Shown here piece by piece: positions 26,218-35,055 of a stretch of DNA of 64,000 bases. This DNA is from Clostridium saccharobutylicum DSM 13864. GTDB lineage: Bacteria; Bacillota; Clostridia; Clostridiales; Clostridiaceae. The stretch lies in NCBI RefSeq assembly GCF_000473995.1, contig NC_022571.1, positions 2,154,501 to 2,218,500 on the forward strand, read 5' to 3'. Each line of letters opens with the position of its first letter. Position 1 is the stretch's first letter. The position numbers and the translations under genes were made by a program. Below the pieces are notes generated by a model that was not told the DNA's origin, ran no database searches, and worked only from the letters and a program-made list of their open reading frames with translations.

Positions 26218-26424
26218 CAAGTCCATCTGCCAAGCCTATTTTTCATCAGAGGAAGCTCGACTCGCATACGCTCACTGAGTAAGCGATTCACACCAAATCA
26301 TAGATTTGAGTTCTCTGCTCATCAGCAGATTCCTCTAATAGCCCACTATGAGATAAATCTACTTCCTTGCCTGATGAAAAATAATCATGACATTTTGGAT
26401 TTGTTATTTTCTTTCATGTGCCTA
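26196..26424. repeat. Dispersed palindromic repeat, family 1 copy C
   Basis: Left end TAAGG...AAAAAAATAACAAGTCCA, right end TGGATTTGTTATTTTCTTTC then ATGTGCCTA. Between them is a different insert with its own inverted arms (TTTTTCATCAG near 26240 and CTGATGAAAAA near 26382) and the segments GCTCACTGAGTAAGCG and CTGCTCATCAGCAG. It is a palindrome inside a palindrome, about 229 bp. Confidence 0.65.
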
Positions 26425-26529
26425 AAGGTAAAAAGTAGTTTGACGGTAAGAGTGGGAGAAATCTAAATTAAATAATATAAAACATTATTGGTAATAGTAA
26501 ATATATATGATATAAAAGGAGATGTTACT

Positions 26530-26805
26530 ATGAATGAAATAAAAAAAGATAAAGATAAATTTTATATTGGAGAAAATAGTGCAAATCCAATTGCAGAAAT
26601 AACATTTATTTCAACTGATGATAATAAGCTTATTGTTAATCATACTTATGTTTCTGATTCACTAAGAGGTCAAGGAATAGCTATGAAATTAGTAGAAAAA
26701 GTAATAGAATATGCAAGAGCGGAAAATAAAAAAATTGTTCCAGCATGTTCATATGTGGATAAAGTCATGACTAATAAAGATGAGTATAAAGATATTTTAG
26801 AATAA
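26530..26805 (+). CDS. GNAT-like N-acetyltransferase (YjdJ type)
   Basis: 91 aa; ATG 26530 is preceded by AAAAGGAGATG. Contains EITFISTDDNKLIVNHTYV and YVSDSLRGQGIAMKLVEKVI, where RGQGIA is the acetyl-CoA pyrophosphate loop, then KKIVPACSYVDKVM. This matches the short YjdJ-like subfamily, half the size of classical GNATs, with unknown substrate. It is bracketed by two family 1 repeats (26196-26424 and 26843-27005). Confidence 0.88.
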   Translation: MNEIKKDKDKFYIGENSANPIAEITFISTDDNKLIVNHTYVSDSLRGQGIAMKLVEKVIEYARAENKKIVPACSYVDKVMTNKDEYKDILE

Positions 26806-26842
26806 ATAACATGAGCTGATATTATTTACAATAAAGAAGATT

Positions 26843-27005
26843 TAAGCTCAATCAAAAAAATAATAGACCAAAGATGTGATGCATATTTCGTGTGAGACAA
26901 GGAAGTGAAATTAGCTCATAGTGGAGCTATCAGTTGATTTTGATGACACAGTATGGCGCGAAATAGGTAAGCATACTGGTCTATTATTTTCTTGATTGTG
27001 CCTTA
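26843..27005. repeat. Dispersed palindromic repeat, family 1 copy D
   Basis: Left end TAAGCTCAATC and AAAAAAATAATAGACCA, right end TGGTCTATTATTTTCTTG then ATTGTGCCTTA. The arms pair; the core contains CCAAAGATGTGATGCA and AAGCATACTGG, which recur in copy E (32506-32591). Confidence 0.7.
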
Positions 27006-27030
27006 GGGGATATGAAAGGAATTTTTAAAT

Positions 27031-27474
27031 ATGGAATTAAAAGCTTATTTGCATAAGGTACAATATTATGAAACAGATCAAATGGGGATTGTGCATCATT
27101 CAAATTATATAAGATGGTTTGAGGAAGCAAGAGTTGATTACATGGAACAAATTGGTGCAGATTATTCAATAATGGAGCAGGAAGGATACATTAGTCCTGT
27201 TGTCTCTATAAATTGTAATTATAAAACAGTAACAAAGTTTGGAGAGTATGTTTATATAATTACGAAGCTTGAGCATTTTTCAAATGCAAAATTCAGTATA
27301 GTTTACACAATAGTAGATGCAGCTACAGAACAAGTTAAGGCTATTGGAGAAAGTAAACACTGCTTTATTAATAAAGATGGGAAGATTATATCCTTAAAAA
27401 AGGAAAATAAAAAGTATTTTGAACTGTTTTCTGATTCAATTGGAAAAGAAACAAAAATACTTTTAGATGAGTAA
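27031..27474 (+). CDS. Acyl-CoA thioesterase, 4HBT/YbgC-like hot-dog fold
   Basis: 147 aa, RBS AAAGGAA. VQYYETDQMGIVHHSNYIRW carries the 4-hydroxybenzoyl-CoA-thioesterase-type signature with catalytic Asp (about 16), followed by FEEARVDYMEQIG on the central helix. Length and layout fit single-domain YbgC/FadM-like thioesterases that cleave short or medium acyl-CoAs. The promoter region coincides with the end of a palindromic repeat, so the repeat may supply part of its 5' leader. Confidence 0.9.
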   Translation: MELKAYLHKVQYYETDQMGIVHHSNYIRWFEEARVDYMEQIGADYSIMEQEGYISPVVSINCNYKTVTKFGEYVYIITKLEHFSNAKFSIVYTIVDAATEQVKAIGESKHCFINKDGKIISLKKENKKYFELFSDSIGKETKILLDE

Positions 27475-27503
27475 TTAGACTTTCCATTCAGTTATTCTTG
27501 TGG

Positions 27504-27545
27504 GAATTTACCTCTAAGCTTGACCATTTACTAAGAGGTAAATTC
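27504..27545. terminator. Bidirectional terminator between thioesterase and chemoreceptor
   Basis: 12-bp stem GAATTTACCTCT / AGAGGTAAATTC between convergent genes. Confidence 0.75.
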
Positions 27546-27599
27546 TAAGTTTTAAAAAATGTGATTATAAATATATGTTATGAAAATCTAAGCCATTGA

Positions 27600-29312
27600 T
27601 TAAATCTTAAATTTTTGAATTATTTCATTAAGTGTCTGAGCAAGTTCAGCTTGACTTTGAGCAGTTAATGCAACTTGTTCTATTGCTTGAGTTGTTTCAT
27701 TTATACTTTCCTTTATCATTTCTGCTTCCTCACTAGATTGTTGAGCTGTTTGTGCCATATCTTGTACAGCATCACTTACTTGATCTACTGTAGCTGTAAC
27801 TTCCTCTGACATAGCAGCAATGTCTTCTGTGACTTTACTTATGAAATCAGCATCGTTATAATATTGGTTACCTGTTTTTTGGTAACTTGAAAATTGTTCT
27901 TGTACATTTTTATTAATAAACTCTAGTATGTCATTTCCAGTATCAATGCTATTTTTAAATGCTCCTTGTACTTTACTTATAGTTTCTTGAATACTTTGCA
28001 CTGCATCTGCGGATTGTTCAGCAAGTGTTCTAACCTCTTCAGCTACAACAGCAAATCCTTTTCCTTGTTCTCCGGCTCTTGCTGCTTCTATAGCGGCATT
28101 AAGTGCAAGTAAATTAGTCTGTCCTGCTATACTGGCTATTGTATCTGCCATAACTTTAATAGTATCTACTATTTTACCATCTTCAATAACTTTTATCATT
28201 TTTTCTTGTTTTTCAGTAAATATATTTTTTGATTCTTCTATAGCTTTTTGGCTAATATTTTTAACTTCAGTAGCTTTTTCTTTAGATACATTTGAACTAT
28301 TACTTCCATCCATAGCTTTTTGTGAAAGTATATTCATACTTGAATCAACTTCTTGAATTGATGCGCTTATTTCTTCTGTTCCAGCACTGGATTCTTGCAT
28401 ATTGCTTGTAATATTCTTTACAGCTTCATCTATACTTAGTGCTTTTGATGATAATTCTTCCACTGTTGCGGAAAGTTCTTCTGAAGAAGCACTCATATTT
28501 TGAGAATTTTCAATAATCGTTTTAACAAGTTTCTTTATATTATTCTGTGCTTTGAATAAATATTCTCCTGTTTGCCCAAATTCATCGCCTCTTGTAACTT
28601 TAAATTCGTATGATAAATCATAGTTTGCAAGTTTTTCTCCAAATAATTTAATTATTTGAAGTGGCTTATTTATATCGTTGGATAATATTAAACCTATTAT
28701 AATTGCGAGTATAAGTCCAGCAATGCTTAGTAATAACATAATTGATTTTGCTTTTATATATATTGAATTAATATTATTATCTGCAAGTTTTGCATCGTTT
28801 AAATTTATTTCTATCAGTTTATTTAAATTATCAAACATTGCAATTCTAACTTTAGATGCTTGTACATATTGCTTTTCAGCTTCATCAAAATTCTCATCAT
28901 CAACTAATTTAATAATATTTTCTCTTAAAGTTTTATATTGATTTAAATTATTATTAAATGTTTCAAATACATTCTTTTCATCACCGCTAAGAGGAAAACT
29001 TTCAAATTCCCTTATGTAATCATTATTTTCAGCTTTATTTTCTTCAATATTTTTTTTGAATTCAGACTTTCTAGAAGAATCTCTTACATATACCATCTGT
29101 AATATATCAGATTTTATTTCAGATAAATTTTCTTTCATATCTGTTAATATATAAACAACTCGAAGATTTTGATTATATATTACCTTCGCATTTTCTCCTA
29201 TATTTCTGAGTGATATTACTCCTATGGTACCAACAATTCCAATTAATAATGCAACAATTAAAAATGCTCCCAGCAACTTAGTTTTCACCTTTAAATTTTT
29301 TAGTAATCCCAT
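27600..29312 (-). CDS. Methyl-accepting chemotaxis protein
   Basis: 570 aa. Membrane segment 1 (about 13-34), an extracellular four-helix-bundle sensor of about 150 residues ([19 protein letters not shown]), membrane segment 2 (about 188-210), a HAMP domain ([18 protein letters not shown]) and a cytoplasmic signalling domain with the conserved hairpin tip [20 protein letters not shown] then [15 protein letters not shown]. It would couple an unknown ligand to CheA/CheW and flagellar motors. RBS AGAGGGA. A degraded C-terminal copy of a close relative lies at 61545. Confidence 0.93.
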   Translation of the reverse strand: MGLLKNLKVKTKLLGAFLIVALLIGIVGTIGVISLRNIGENAKVIYNQNLRVVYILTDMKENLSEIKSDILQMVYVRDSSRKSEFKKNIEENKAENNDYIREFESFPLSGDEKNVFETFNNNLNQYKTLRENIIKLVDDENFDEAEKQYVQASKVRIAMFDNLNKLIEINLNDAKLADNNINSIYIKAKSIMLLLSIAGLILAIIIGLILSNDINKPLQIIKLFGEKLANYDLSYEFKVTRGDEFGQTGEYLFKAQNNIKKLVKTIIENSQNMSASSEELSATVEELSSKALSIDEAVKNITSNMQESSAGTEEISASIQEVDSSMNILSQKAMDGSNSSNVSKEKATEVKNISQKAIEESKNIFTEKQEKMIKVIEDGKIVDTIKVMADTIASIAGQTNLLALNAAIEAARAGEQGKGFAVVAEEVRTLAEQSADAVQSIQETISKVQGAFKNSIDTGNDILEFINKNVQEQFSSYQKTGNQYYNDADFISKVTEDIAAMSEEVTATVDQVSDAVQDMAQTAQQSSEEAEMIKESINETTQAIEQVALTAQSQAELAQTLNEIIQKFKI

Positions 29313-29602
29313 TAATCAATCCCTCTTTCTTTATTTTTTATTGTATATATAAATTTGTGTAAATGCAGACATCCAATATGCAATGCACTCTTATAAAATA
29401 TTCTAAATTATTTAATTATTTTTAAGTAGTTTAAAAATAATTAAATAAATATAAATACGCACATGTATATGTGTATATTTATATATTATTTGCTATATTT
29501 ATTTACTTTTTAGTAATATTAAGTAAAGATTTGTATTTTCTTCTACAAATATGTATTATAATATATATGTTATATGTATTCAATGGTCAATATGCTTTGA
29601 AC

Positions 29603-29629
29603 TATTGATTAATCAACAATTAATCAATA
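29603..29629. promoter_or_regulatory. Perfect dyad, probable TetR operator
   Basis: TATTGATTAA / TTAATCAATA, 10-bp arms and 7-bp spacer, 46 nt before the TetR start in the divergent region between chemoreceptor and tetR. Position and symmetry fit autoregulation. The 360-bp region also holds AT-rich promoter-like sequence (TATTATAAT near 29555). Confidence 0.65.
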
Positions 29630-29675
29630 TATGTTGATTATTAAACAGAGAGTCATTTATGGGAGGAAATTTACA

Positions 29676-30245
29676 ATGAAAAAAGTTGACAGACGTGTCC
29701 GTAAAACAAAAGATGCTTTAACTAGCTGTTTAATAAAACTTATGTCTGAAAAAGAATTTAGCAATATTACAGTAAGCGAACTTACTAAACTGGCTGATGT
29801 GAATAGATCAACCTTTTACAATTATTATAAAGACATATTTGATATGATAGAACAGATGGAAAATGAAGTTTTTCATGATTTTATTAAAGCTTTCCACAAA
29901 CTTAACTTAGAAATAGGCAAATATACATATGGAAGTATACTTTCTTTTTATACATTTATGTTTGAGTATATACAAAATAATTCAGATATATCTAAAATAT
30001 TGATTAGCAGGAATTGTGCTCATTCATTTATGGAGAAATTTAAAAGAACTATTATGGCAGCAGATAATCCTTTTAATGAATCGATTCCAGAAATTCAAAT
30101 TTACTTTTTTAGAACTTTTATTATATCAGGTACTGTTGGTGTTATACATCAATGGTTAAATGACGGTTTGAAAATACCATATAAAGATATGGCAATTATT
30201 ATGACTGAAATGACTATGAAAGTGATAAACGATTATAAAACGTAG
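29676..30245 (+). CDS. TetR-family transcriptional regulator
   Basis: 189 aa; ATG 29676 follows GGGAGG, while an upstream in-frame ATG lies at the operator. N-terminal helix-turn-helix: TKDALTSCLIKLMSEKEFSN, ITVSELTKLADVNRSTFYNY. The C-terminal part (ISKILISRNCAHSFMEKF, FRTFIISGTVGVIHQWL) resembles the TetR_C_8 type of clostridia and bacilli. It probably binds the dyad just upstream. No efflux or enzyme gene is adjacent on the same strand, so its regulon is open. Confidence 0.88.
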   Translation: MKKVDRRVRKTKDALTSCLIKLMSEKEFSNITVSELTKLADVNRSTFYNYYKDIFDMIEQMENEVFHDFIKAFHKLNLEIGKYTYGSILSFYTFMFEYIQNNSDISKILISRNCAHSFMEKFKRTIMAADNPFNESIPEIQIYFFRTFIISGTVGVIHQWLNDGLKIPYKDMAIIMTEMTMKVINDYKT

Positions 30246-30495
30246 CTTAATCTTCTCTATTTGGCTTATGAATTTTTGGAACTTTTGTATTACTCACATA
30301 AAAGTTTTAATGCGACATATAATCAAATAAAAAATCTTAAAAACTTGGCTAATGGCAGCTATGTAGAACTTAATCGAAAAAAGAGAGTAATGATAAAATA
30401 AAGTTTTAATATGGAATTAAATACGGTATAATTATATATACAAAATTATGGATAGAAGTCTATTAATTTGTATATTAATGAAAGGAATGGTTTAA

Positions 30496-31176
30496 ATGAA
30501 TAAAAAGCTAACATTAATTATCGCAATAACTTTATCTTTAACATTTATGGCGGGATGCTCAAATTCGAGTAAGTCCTCAGATGATCCAACAAATAGTTCA
30601 CAGGTTAATAGTGAAACATCAAGTTCAACTATTCAATCGCAATCTGAAGAAAATAAAACTGTAAGTGATAATAAAACTGTAAATGATAATGAAACTAAAA
30701 ATAATGAAGATCCTCTATTAAATGACATTAAAACTTTAGCTCAAGAAGGAAAAATCATTAATTCAGAATTTGCAGACAAGTCCTCAAATATATCAGATGC
30801 GGAAGGAAAATTAGGAAAAGCAGATAAATCAGAATGGGTAACTGATGCTAAAGGAAATTATTCTACTTATTCAAAATACAATGTGGTTTTTGGATCTAAT
30901 AAGGGAGGGAGAATTTTTGAAGTTAGATCTTTTGACAGCCGTTTAAATAAGATCTCCCTTTCAATGGTTAAAAAATATTTCGGAACTCCTGCTCATGATG
31001 TTACAGCTAATGGTGAAGAAATAATAGGATATGTAGCAGGACAGGAATTTAAAATTTTATTTGTATTTAAAGTGCCAAAAGATAGTAATGATGATCCTAA
31101 ATTAGATCACTATTCTGTATTATATCCAAAAGGAACAGTTAATTCAATGGCAAGTGATCCAGGCAGAGAGTGGTAA
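30496..31176 (+). CDS. YjgB-like lipoprotein (DUF4309)
   Basis: 226 aa, RBS GAAAGGAA. Lipoprotein signal with lipobox MAGC (Cys21), then a 50-residue Ser/Asn/Thr-rich linker, then a DUF4309 domain: EGKLGKADKSEWVTDAKGNY, FGSNKGGRIFEVRSFD, ISLSMVKKYFGTPAHD. B. subtilis YjgB is the named relative; its function is unknown. Exported and anchored to the outer face of the membrane. Confidence 0.85.
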   Translation: MNKKLTLIIAITLSLTFMAGCSNSSKSSDDPTNSSQVNSETSSSTIQSQSEENKTVSDNKTVNDNETKNNEDPLLNDIKTLAQEGKIINSEFADKSSNISDAEGKLGKADKSEWVTDAKGNYSTYSKYNVVFGSNKGGRIFEVRSFDSRLNKISLSMVKKYFGTPAHDVTANGEEIIGYVAGQEFKILFVFKVPKDSNDDPKLDHYSVLYPKGTVNSMASDPGREW

Positions 31177-31264
31177 TTAAATCTATTCATTCCATATGAG
31201 TTTATTATAATAATTTATCTTAAAATTAAATATTATAGAATTATCTATGGTTTGACTATATTGG

Positions 31265-31312
31265 AAGATCACGAATATTAATTAGTAAGAAATATTCGTG
31301 GTCTTTTATTTT
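31265..31312 (+). terminator. Strong terminator after the lipoprotein gene
   Basis: 15-bp stem AAGATCACGAATATT / AATATTCGTGGTCTT (one G-U), 11-base loop, then TTATTTTG. Confidence 0.85.
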
Positions 31313-31423
31313 GTTAATTTTAATTAGCTGCTATAGTAAATGAATAGTGTAAAGCAATCTATGGAAAAATAGAATTAAAATCTATCTACAGTATAGAGAA
31401 AAATGTAGTGAGGGTAAATATTT

Positions 31424-32596
31424 ATGAAAAAATTTATATGTATGGTCTTTGGAATGTTACTAGGCTGTATTTTTATATTACCTGCTTTTTATTGTAATGC
31501 ACAAACTACTGCTATAAGTGAAGATATTAATAGTAAAGTGTATGATTTACAGCAGAATGCTTTTAAATATTATCAAGTTAAGCATAAAGGAGCTTTAGGA
31601 ATTCCAATTTCATATTCATGTGCAGAGTCTGAGGCAGGGGATATTAGAAAATATACAGTAGAGCCTAAGTATTCTGAATATATTAATGGTAATAAGGTTG
31701 AAATAACTATTTCACAAGTCAATGTTACTGGTTCAGCTGATAATTTTAATTCAATTTTGAAAGACAATAAGTATATAAAAGACATAAAGCTAGATAAACT
31801 TGATGATAACACAGCTAAAGTTGATATTGAGACTTCTGGAAAAATAGATATTAAAATTAATCCAGTAAAGAGAAGATATTTGTCCTTAGGAGATAATAGA
31901 TATGAATTTACAACTTTTATAGATGTTACGTTTAAAGAAAAAGTTAAAGATAATTCTAAAATAATAATTGTTGATCCTGGTCATGGAGGTTCAGAGCTTG
32001 GAACAACAGCTAATTTTACTTATGAAAAGCAGTTAAATTTGGATATATCTAAAAGAGTAAAAGAAAATCTTGAAAAAGCTGGATATCGTGTATATATAAC
32101 AAGAGATGATGATAGTAATGTAGGATTATTGGATAGAACAGATCCGGCAAATCTTTTAAATGCAGATTTATTTTTTAGTGTGCATAATAATTCACTTCCA
32201 CTAGATGTTAATATGCAATGTGTTCATATGTTTAGAGGGACTACGGTACTATATAATTCAACTGCACCAAAACCAGGAAGAGAATTTGCTACTATACTTA
32301 TGAGGGAAGTTTCTAGAACTATAAAAACTAATACATATCCACTTCAGGATAGACCAAATCTTGTAGTTTTATCTTCAGCATGGTGTCCGGCAGTGCTTAT
32401 GGAAACTACTGTTGAAACTGATGATGGTGATACAAAGATGATGATGCATAGAATTAACAGTCAAAAAGTTGCAGATGCATCACTTAGAGCTGTAAATAAA
32501 TATTTTAGGCACATGAAAGAAAATAACATACCAAAGATGTTATGCAAAATAGGCACGCATACTGGTATATTATTTTTTAAAATGTGCTTTAAATAA
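31424..32596 (+). CDS. N-acetylmuramoyl-L-alanine amidase (Amidase_3) with repeat-derived C terminus
   Basis: 390 aa. Signal peptide (MKKFICMVFGMLLGCIFILP...), an N-terminal domain of about 150 residues of unknown type, then a zinc amidase: VDPGHGGSELGTT (His ligand), the Glu of FTYEKQLNLDI, FFSVHNN (His ligand) and PAVLMETT (catalytic Glu). It cleaves the MurNAc-L-Ala bond in peptidoglycan. The natural family end is near AVNKYF; the last 28 codons (RHMKENNIPK...FFKMCFK) are encoded by a family 1 palindromic repeat (32506-32591) that also supplies the stop. The next gene starts 22 nt later, so they may be co-transcribed. Confidence 0.9.
   Translation: MKKFICMVFGMLLGCIFILPAFYCNAQTTAISEDINSKVYDLQQNAFKYYQVKHKGALGIPISYSCAESEAGDIRKYTVEPKYSEYINGNKVEITISQVNVTGSADNFNSILKDNKYIKDIKLDKLDDNTAKVDIETSGKIDIKINPVKRRYLSLGDNRYEFTTFIDVTFKEKVKDNSKIIIVDPGHGGSELGTTANFTYEKQLNLDISKRVKENLEKAGYRVYITRDDDSNVGLLDRTDPANLLNADLFFSVHNNSLPLDVNMQCVHMFRGTTVLYNSTAPKPGREFATILMREVSRTIKTNTYPLQDRPNLVVLSSAWCPAVLMETTVETDDGDTKMMMHRINSQKVADASLRAVNKYFRHMKENNIPKMLCKIGTHTGILFFKMCFK
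32506..32591. repeat. Dispersed palindromic repeat, family 1 copy E (inside the amidase gene)
   Basis: Starts TAGGCACATGAAAGAAAATA and ends with TGGTATATTATTTTTTAAAA then TGTGCTTTA. The core (CCAAAGATGTTATGCA, GCATACTGG) is a shortened form of copy D. It lies in the coding frame of the amidase. Confidence 0.7.
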
Positions 32597-32617
32597 ATTA
32601 AATGAGGGGATATATAT

Positions 32618-34033
32618 ATGAGGTCAACAAAGTTTATTAATAGTTTTTTTTCACTTACTACTATTGCAGCATTAATTCTTATATCATATAACACGAGTGC
32701 AAAAGCTGATACATCTGGAACAGATTTTGCACATACAGATTTAGGTACTATTTCAGGATTATCAGTTGAAAATCAGAATCCATATGTTGAATATGCAGGA
32801 GTTGATCACTATCCAGTTATAAGTGGTGACACTGTTAAAATTAATATGACCTCCAAGTATGACGGGGATTATTCGGACTATGGTAACTACGATTCAGTGC
32901 AGTATAGAGTGTTTATAGCTAAGGATAATGATAAAGGATATACAGAATTAACTAATGGATATTCAAAAGCCATGCCTGTATACAATGAGTTTATTATAGA
33001 AGATAGTCAGCCACTAACTGAGGGTAATTACAAAGTTATGATTTTTGTAAAGAAATTTTCATCTAGTGGAATAGAGAAAAATTCATATGGTGCTTATGAC
33101 AAAATATATAATTTTAATTTTATAGCCTATAACAGTTCAAATGCTCCTAAAAATGATGATTCAAAGGTTTCAAATTCATCAGGTAATATTGTAAACGATG
33201 GGATGGCAGTAGAAGATGATGATTATATATATTATATAAACAGAGTTGGAGATGTTTATGGAGCAGCTCCTGATTATTTATATAAAATAAAGAAAAATGA
33301 TCCGCCTAGGAAGGATTTTTGTGACTTAAGTTATAATACACAAGTAATTCCAAATAGAGTATGCAATCTTAATCTTGTAGATGACTGGATTTATTATAGC
33401 AATTGGAAGGATCCTTTTCATCATAGTATAAATAAAGTTAAAAAAGATGGAACAGAAAACACATGTATAGCAAATGAGGCAACAGGTAATATGTTTGTAA
33501 AAGGAAATTGGATATATTATGTTAAAAGAACTAATTCACATTCAATTGATTTAAATAATATATACAAGATATCCTTAGATGGTACTTGCAGGATAAAGCT
33601 TAATTCTACAGGTACAGAAGATATGACTGTAAGTAATGAATGGATTTATTATACCAATATATCTGATGGATATAAAATCTACAGAATGAAATTGGATGGC
33701 AGTGAGAATACAAAAATTTGTGATGATGAAACTTTATTTATGACTGTATGCGAAGATACTGTATTCTATAGTAATAAGTCAGATGATGACAAACTATATA
33801 AAATAAATGGAGATGGGACTGGAAAAGCAAAATTATCTAATAACAAAGCTACATTTATAAATCCAAATCATGATTATGTTTATTATGTAAATTATTCAGA
33901 CAATGAAAATCTTTATAAAATTCCAGTTAACGGAGGCAAATCTAAAAAAATAACTAATGAGTATGGAGCTAATATAACAATTTTAAAAGATAAAATATAT
34001 TTTAATGGCATGTTTTACAAGAAATGGAGGTAG
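32618..34033 (+). CDS. Secreted DUF5050-type protein
   Basis: 471 aa, RBS GAGGGG. Signal peptide (FFSLTTIAALILISYNTSAKA), an Ig-like or beta-rich domain (about 55-170), then repeated units with WIYYSN, WIYYVKR, WIYYTNIS, TVFYSNKS and YVYYVNYS, each followed by KIxxDG. These are DUF5050 beta-propeller-like repeats found in clostridial surface proteins. Probably works at the cell surface with the amidase. Its last 32 nt overlap the convergent MerR gene. Confidence 0.75.
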   Translation: MRSTKFINSFFSLTTIAALILISYNTSAKADTSGTDFAHTDLGTISGLSVENQNPYVEYAGVDHYPVISGDTVKINMTSKYDGDYSDYGNYDSVQYRVFIAKDNDKGYTELTNGYSKAMPVYNEFIIEDSQPLTEGNYKVMIFVKKFSSSGIEKNSYGAYDKIYNFNFIAYNSSNAPKNDDSKVSNSSGNIVNDGMAVEDDDYIYYINRVGDVYGAAPDYLYKIKKNDPPRKDFCDLSYNTQVIPNRVCNLNLVDDWIYYSNWKDPFHHSINKVKKDGTENTCIANEATGNMFVKGNWIYYVKRTNSHSIDLNNIYKISLDGTCRIKLNSTGTEDMTVSNEWIYYTNISDGYKIYRMKLDGSENTKICDDETLFMTVCEDTVFYSNKSDDDKLYKINGDGTGKAKLSNNKATFINPNHDYVYYVNYSDNENLYKIPVNGGKSKKITNEYGANITILKDKIYFNGMFYKKWR

Positions 34034-34874
34034 GAGTGTCACAGCTAAAGTCCTCTTCAATTTCCACTAAAATTTGAGTGATATAGTTCTCAAAACCTCT
34101 CATTGTTGTTTCATCTAAAATATATTCTTCATAAGCATATTTGCCAATTTTCAAGTTACTTGCATTTAAATATTCTATAAGTTTCTTATAGGTTTCATCA
34201 ATTGTAGTATAGCTACCTTGATGATATGCTACAGCATACAAGCCTTTTGGTCTAGTGAAAGTAGATTTAATTTTACTATTAGTTTCTAGTTTTGTATAGA
34301 TGTAAGAATAATTGTCAGAAACACCTTTAAAAATATTGTTCCTGTTTATCATTAAACTTATAGAATAACCTGAAGTTAATTTATGTTCATTACAATAATC
34401 CATATGTTCTGATACAACTTTCAAAAAATCTTTATAACTAAGATTTTCTATTGACTTACTTAATACTAGTTTCTCTTCTTTTAAAACTTCTAAGGTGATT
34501 TTAGAATAGTCAATGATACAAGCTTTTTTAGTTATCTCAATTTTGTTTTTCATGAATTTACGTATTCTTTTAAGATTTTCAATTTCTTTATTTACTTGGG
34601 TTATTTTATTCTCAAATAATTCGATTAATGCTTCTGGCGTTTTATTATCTAAATAATGTTTAATTTCTTTTAAAGGCATTCCAATTTCCTTAAGAATAAG
34701 AATTACGTTAAATACTTCAAATTGCTGCACAGAATAATATCTATATCCATTTTCATCTTTTATTTCAGGTGAAAAAAGTCCAATATCATCATAATGAAAA
34801 AGAGTTTGTTTTTTTACATTACATAACTTAGCAAATTCTCCAGTATTAAAATACTTTTTAAAATCTTCATTCAT
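34002..34874 (-). CDS. MerR-family regulator with GyrI-like effector domain (BmrR/TipA type)
   Basis: 290 aa. N-terminal winged helix: YFNTGEFAKLCNVKKQTLFH, YDDIGLFSPE, GYRYYSVQQFEVFNVILIL; then a coiled-coil dimer helix (ENKITQVNKEIENLKRIRKF). The C-terminal half has the multidrug-sensing GyrI-like pattern (YSYIYTKLETNSK, PKGLYAVAYHQGSYTTIDET, YAYEEYILDE). It is divergent from two ABC exporter genes; its RBS (AGAGGAG) overlaps the exporter promoter, which has the 19-bp spacer that MerR proteins untwist. It likely activates the exporter on binding a drug and controls itself. Confidence 0.9.
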   Translation of the reverse strand: MNEDFKKYFNTGEFAKLCNVKKQTLFHYDDIGLFSPEIKDENGYRYYSVQQFEVFNVILILKEIGMPLKEIKHYLDNKTPEALIELFENKITQVNKEIENLKRIRKFMKNKIEITKKACIIDYSKITLEVLKEEKLVLSKSIENLSYKDFLKVVSEHMDYCNEHKLTSGYSISLMINRNNIFKGVSDNYSYIYTKLETNSKIKSTFTRPKGLYAVAYHQGSYTTIDETYKKLIEYLNASNLKIGKYAYEEYILDETTMRGFENYITQILVEIEEDFSCDTPTSISCKTCH

Positions 34875-34891
34875 ATAAATTAATTCTCCTC

Positions 34892-34922
34892 TTGACTATA
34901 CGGTTACAGTATACCTTATGAT
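34892..34922 (+). promoter_or_regulatory. MerR-type promoter of the ABC exporter (19-bp spacer)
   Basis: TTGACT, 19-bp spacer, TATGAT. The dyad TATAC-GGTTACA-GTATA (34897-34913) sits inside the spacer, as in MerR-activated promoters. Confidence 0.85.
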
Positions 34923-35055
34923 AGTATAATAGCAGTATAGATATAATAAATCAATATAAAAAATATTCATGTTTAATAAATATTAAACATCTATTTTTAG
35001 TATGGCTGAACTTATAATATACTTGCAAAAAGCTAAAGAAGGAGATAAAGACAAA

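Noticed and set aside
28678..28941. Opposite-strand ORF within the chemoreceptor gene, and similar ORFs antisense to other genes
   Set aside because: They are mirror frames of well-supported genes, without RBS or recognisable domains.
30330..30401. Short open stretch ending VMIK between tetR and the lipoprotein gene
   Set aside because: No start codon with RBS and no family match; too short to call a remnant.
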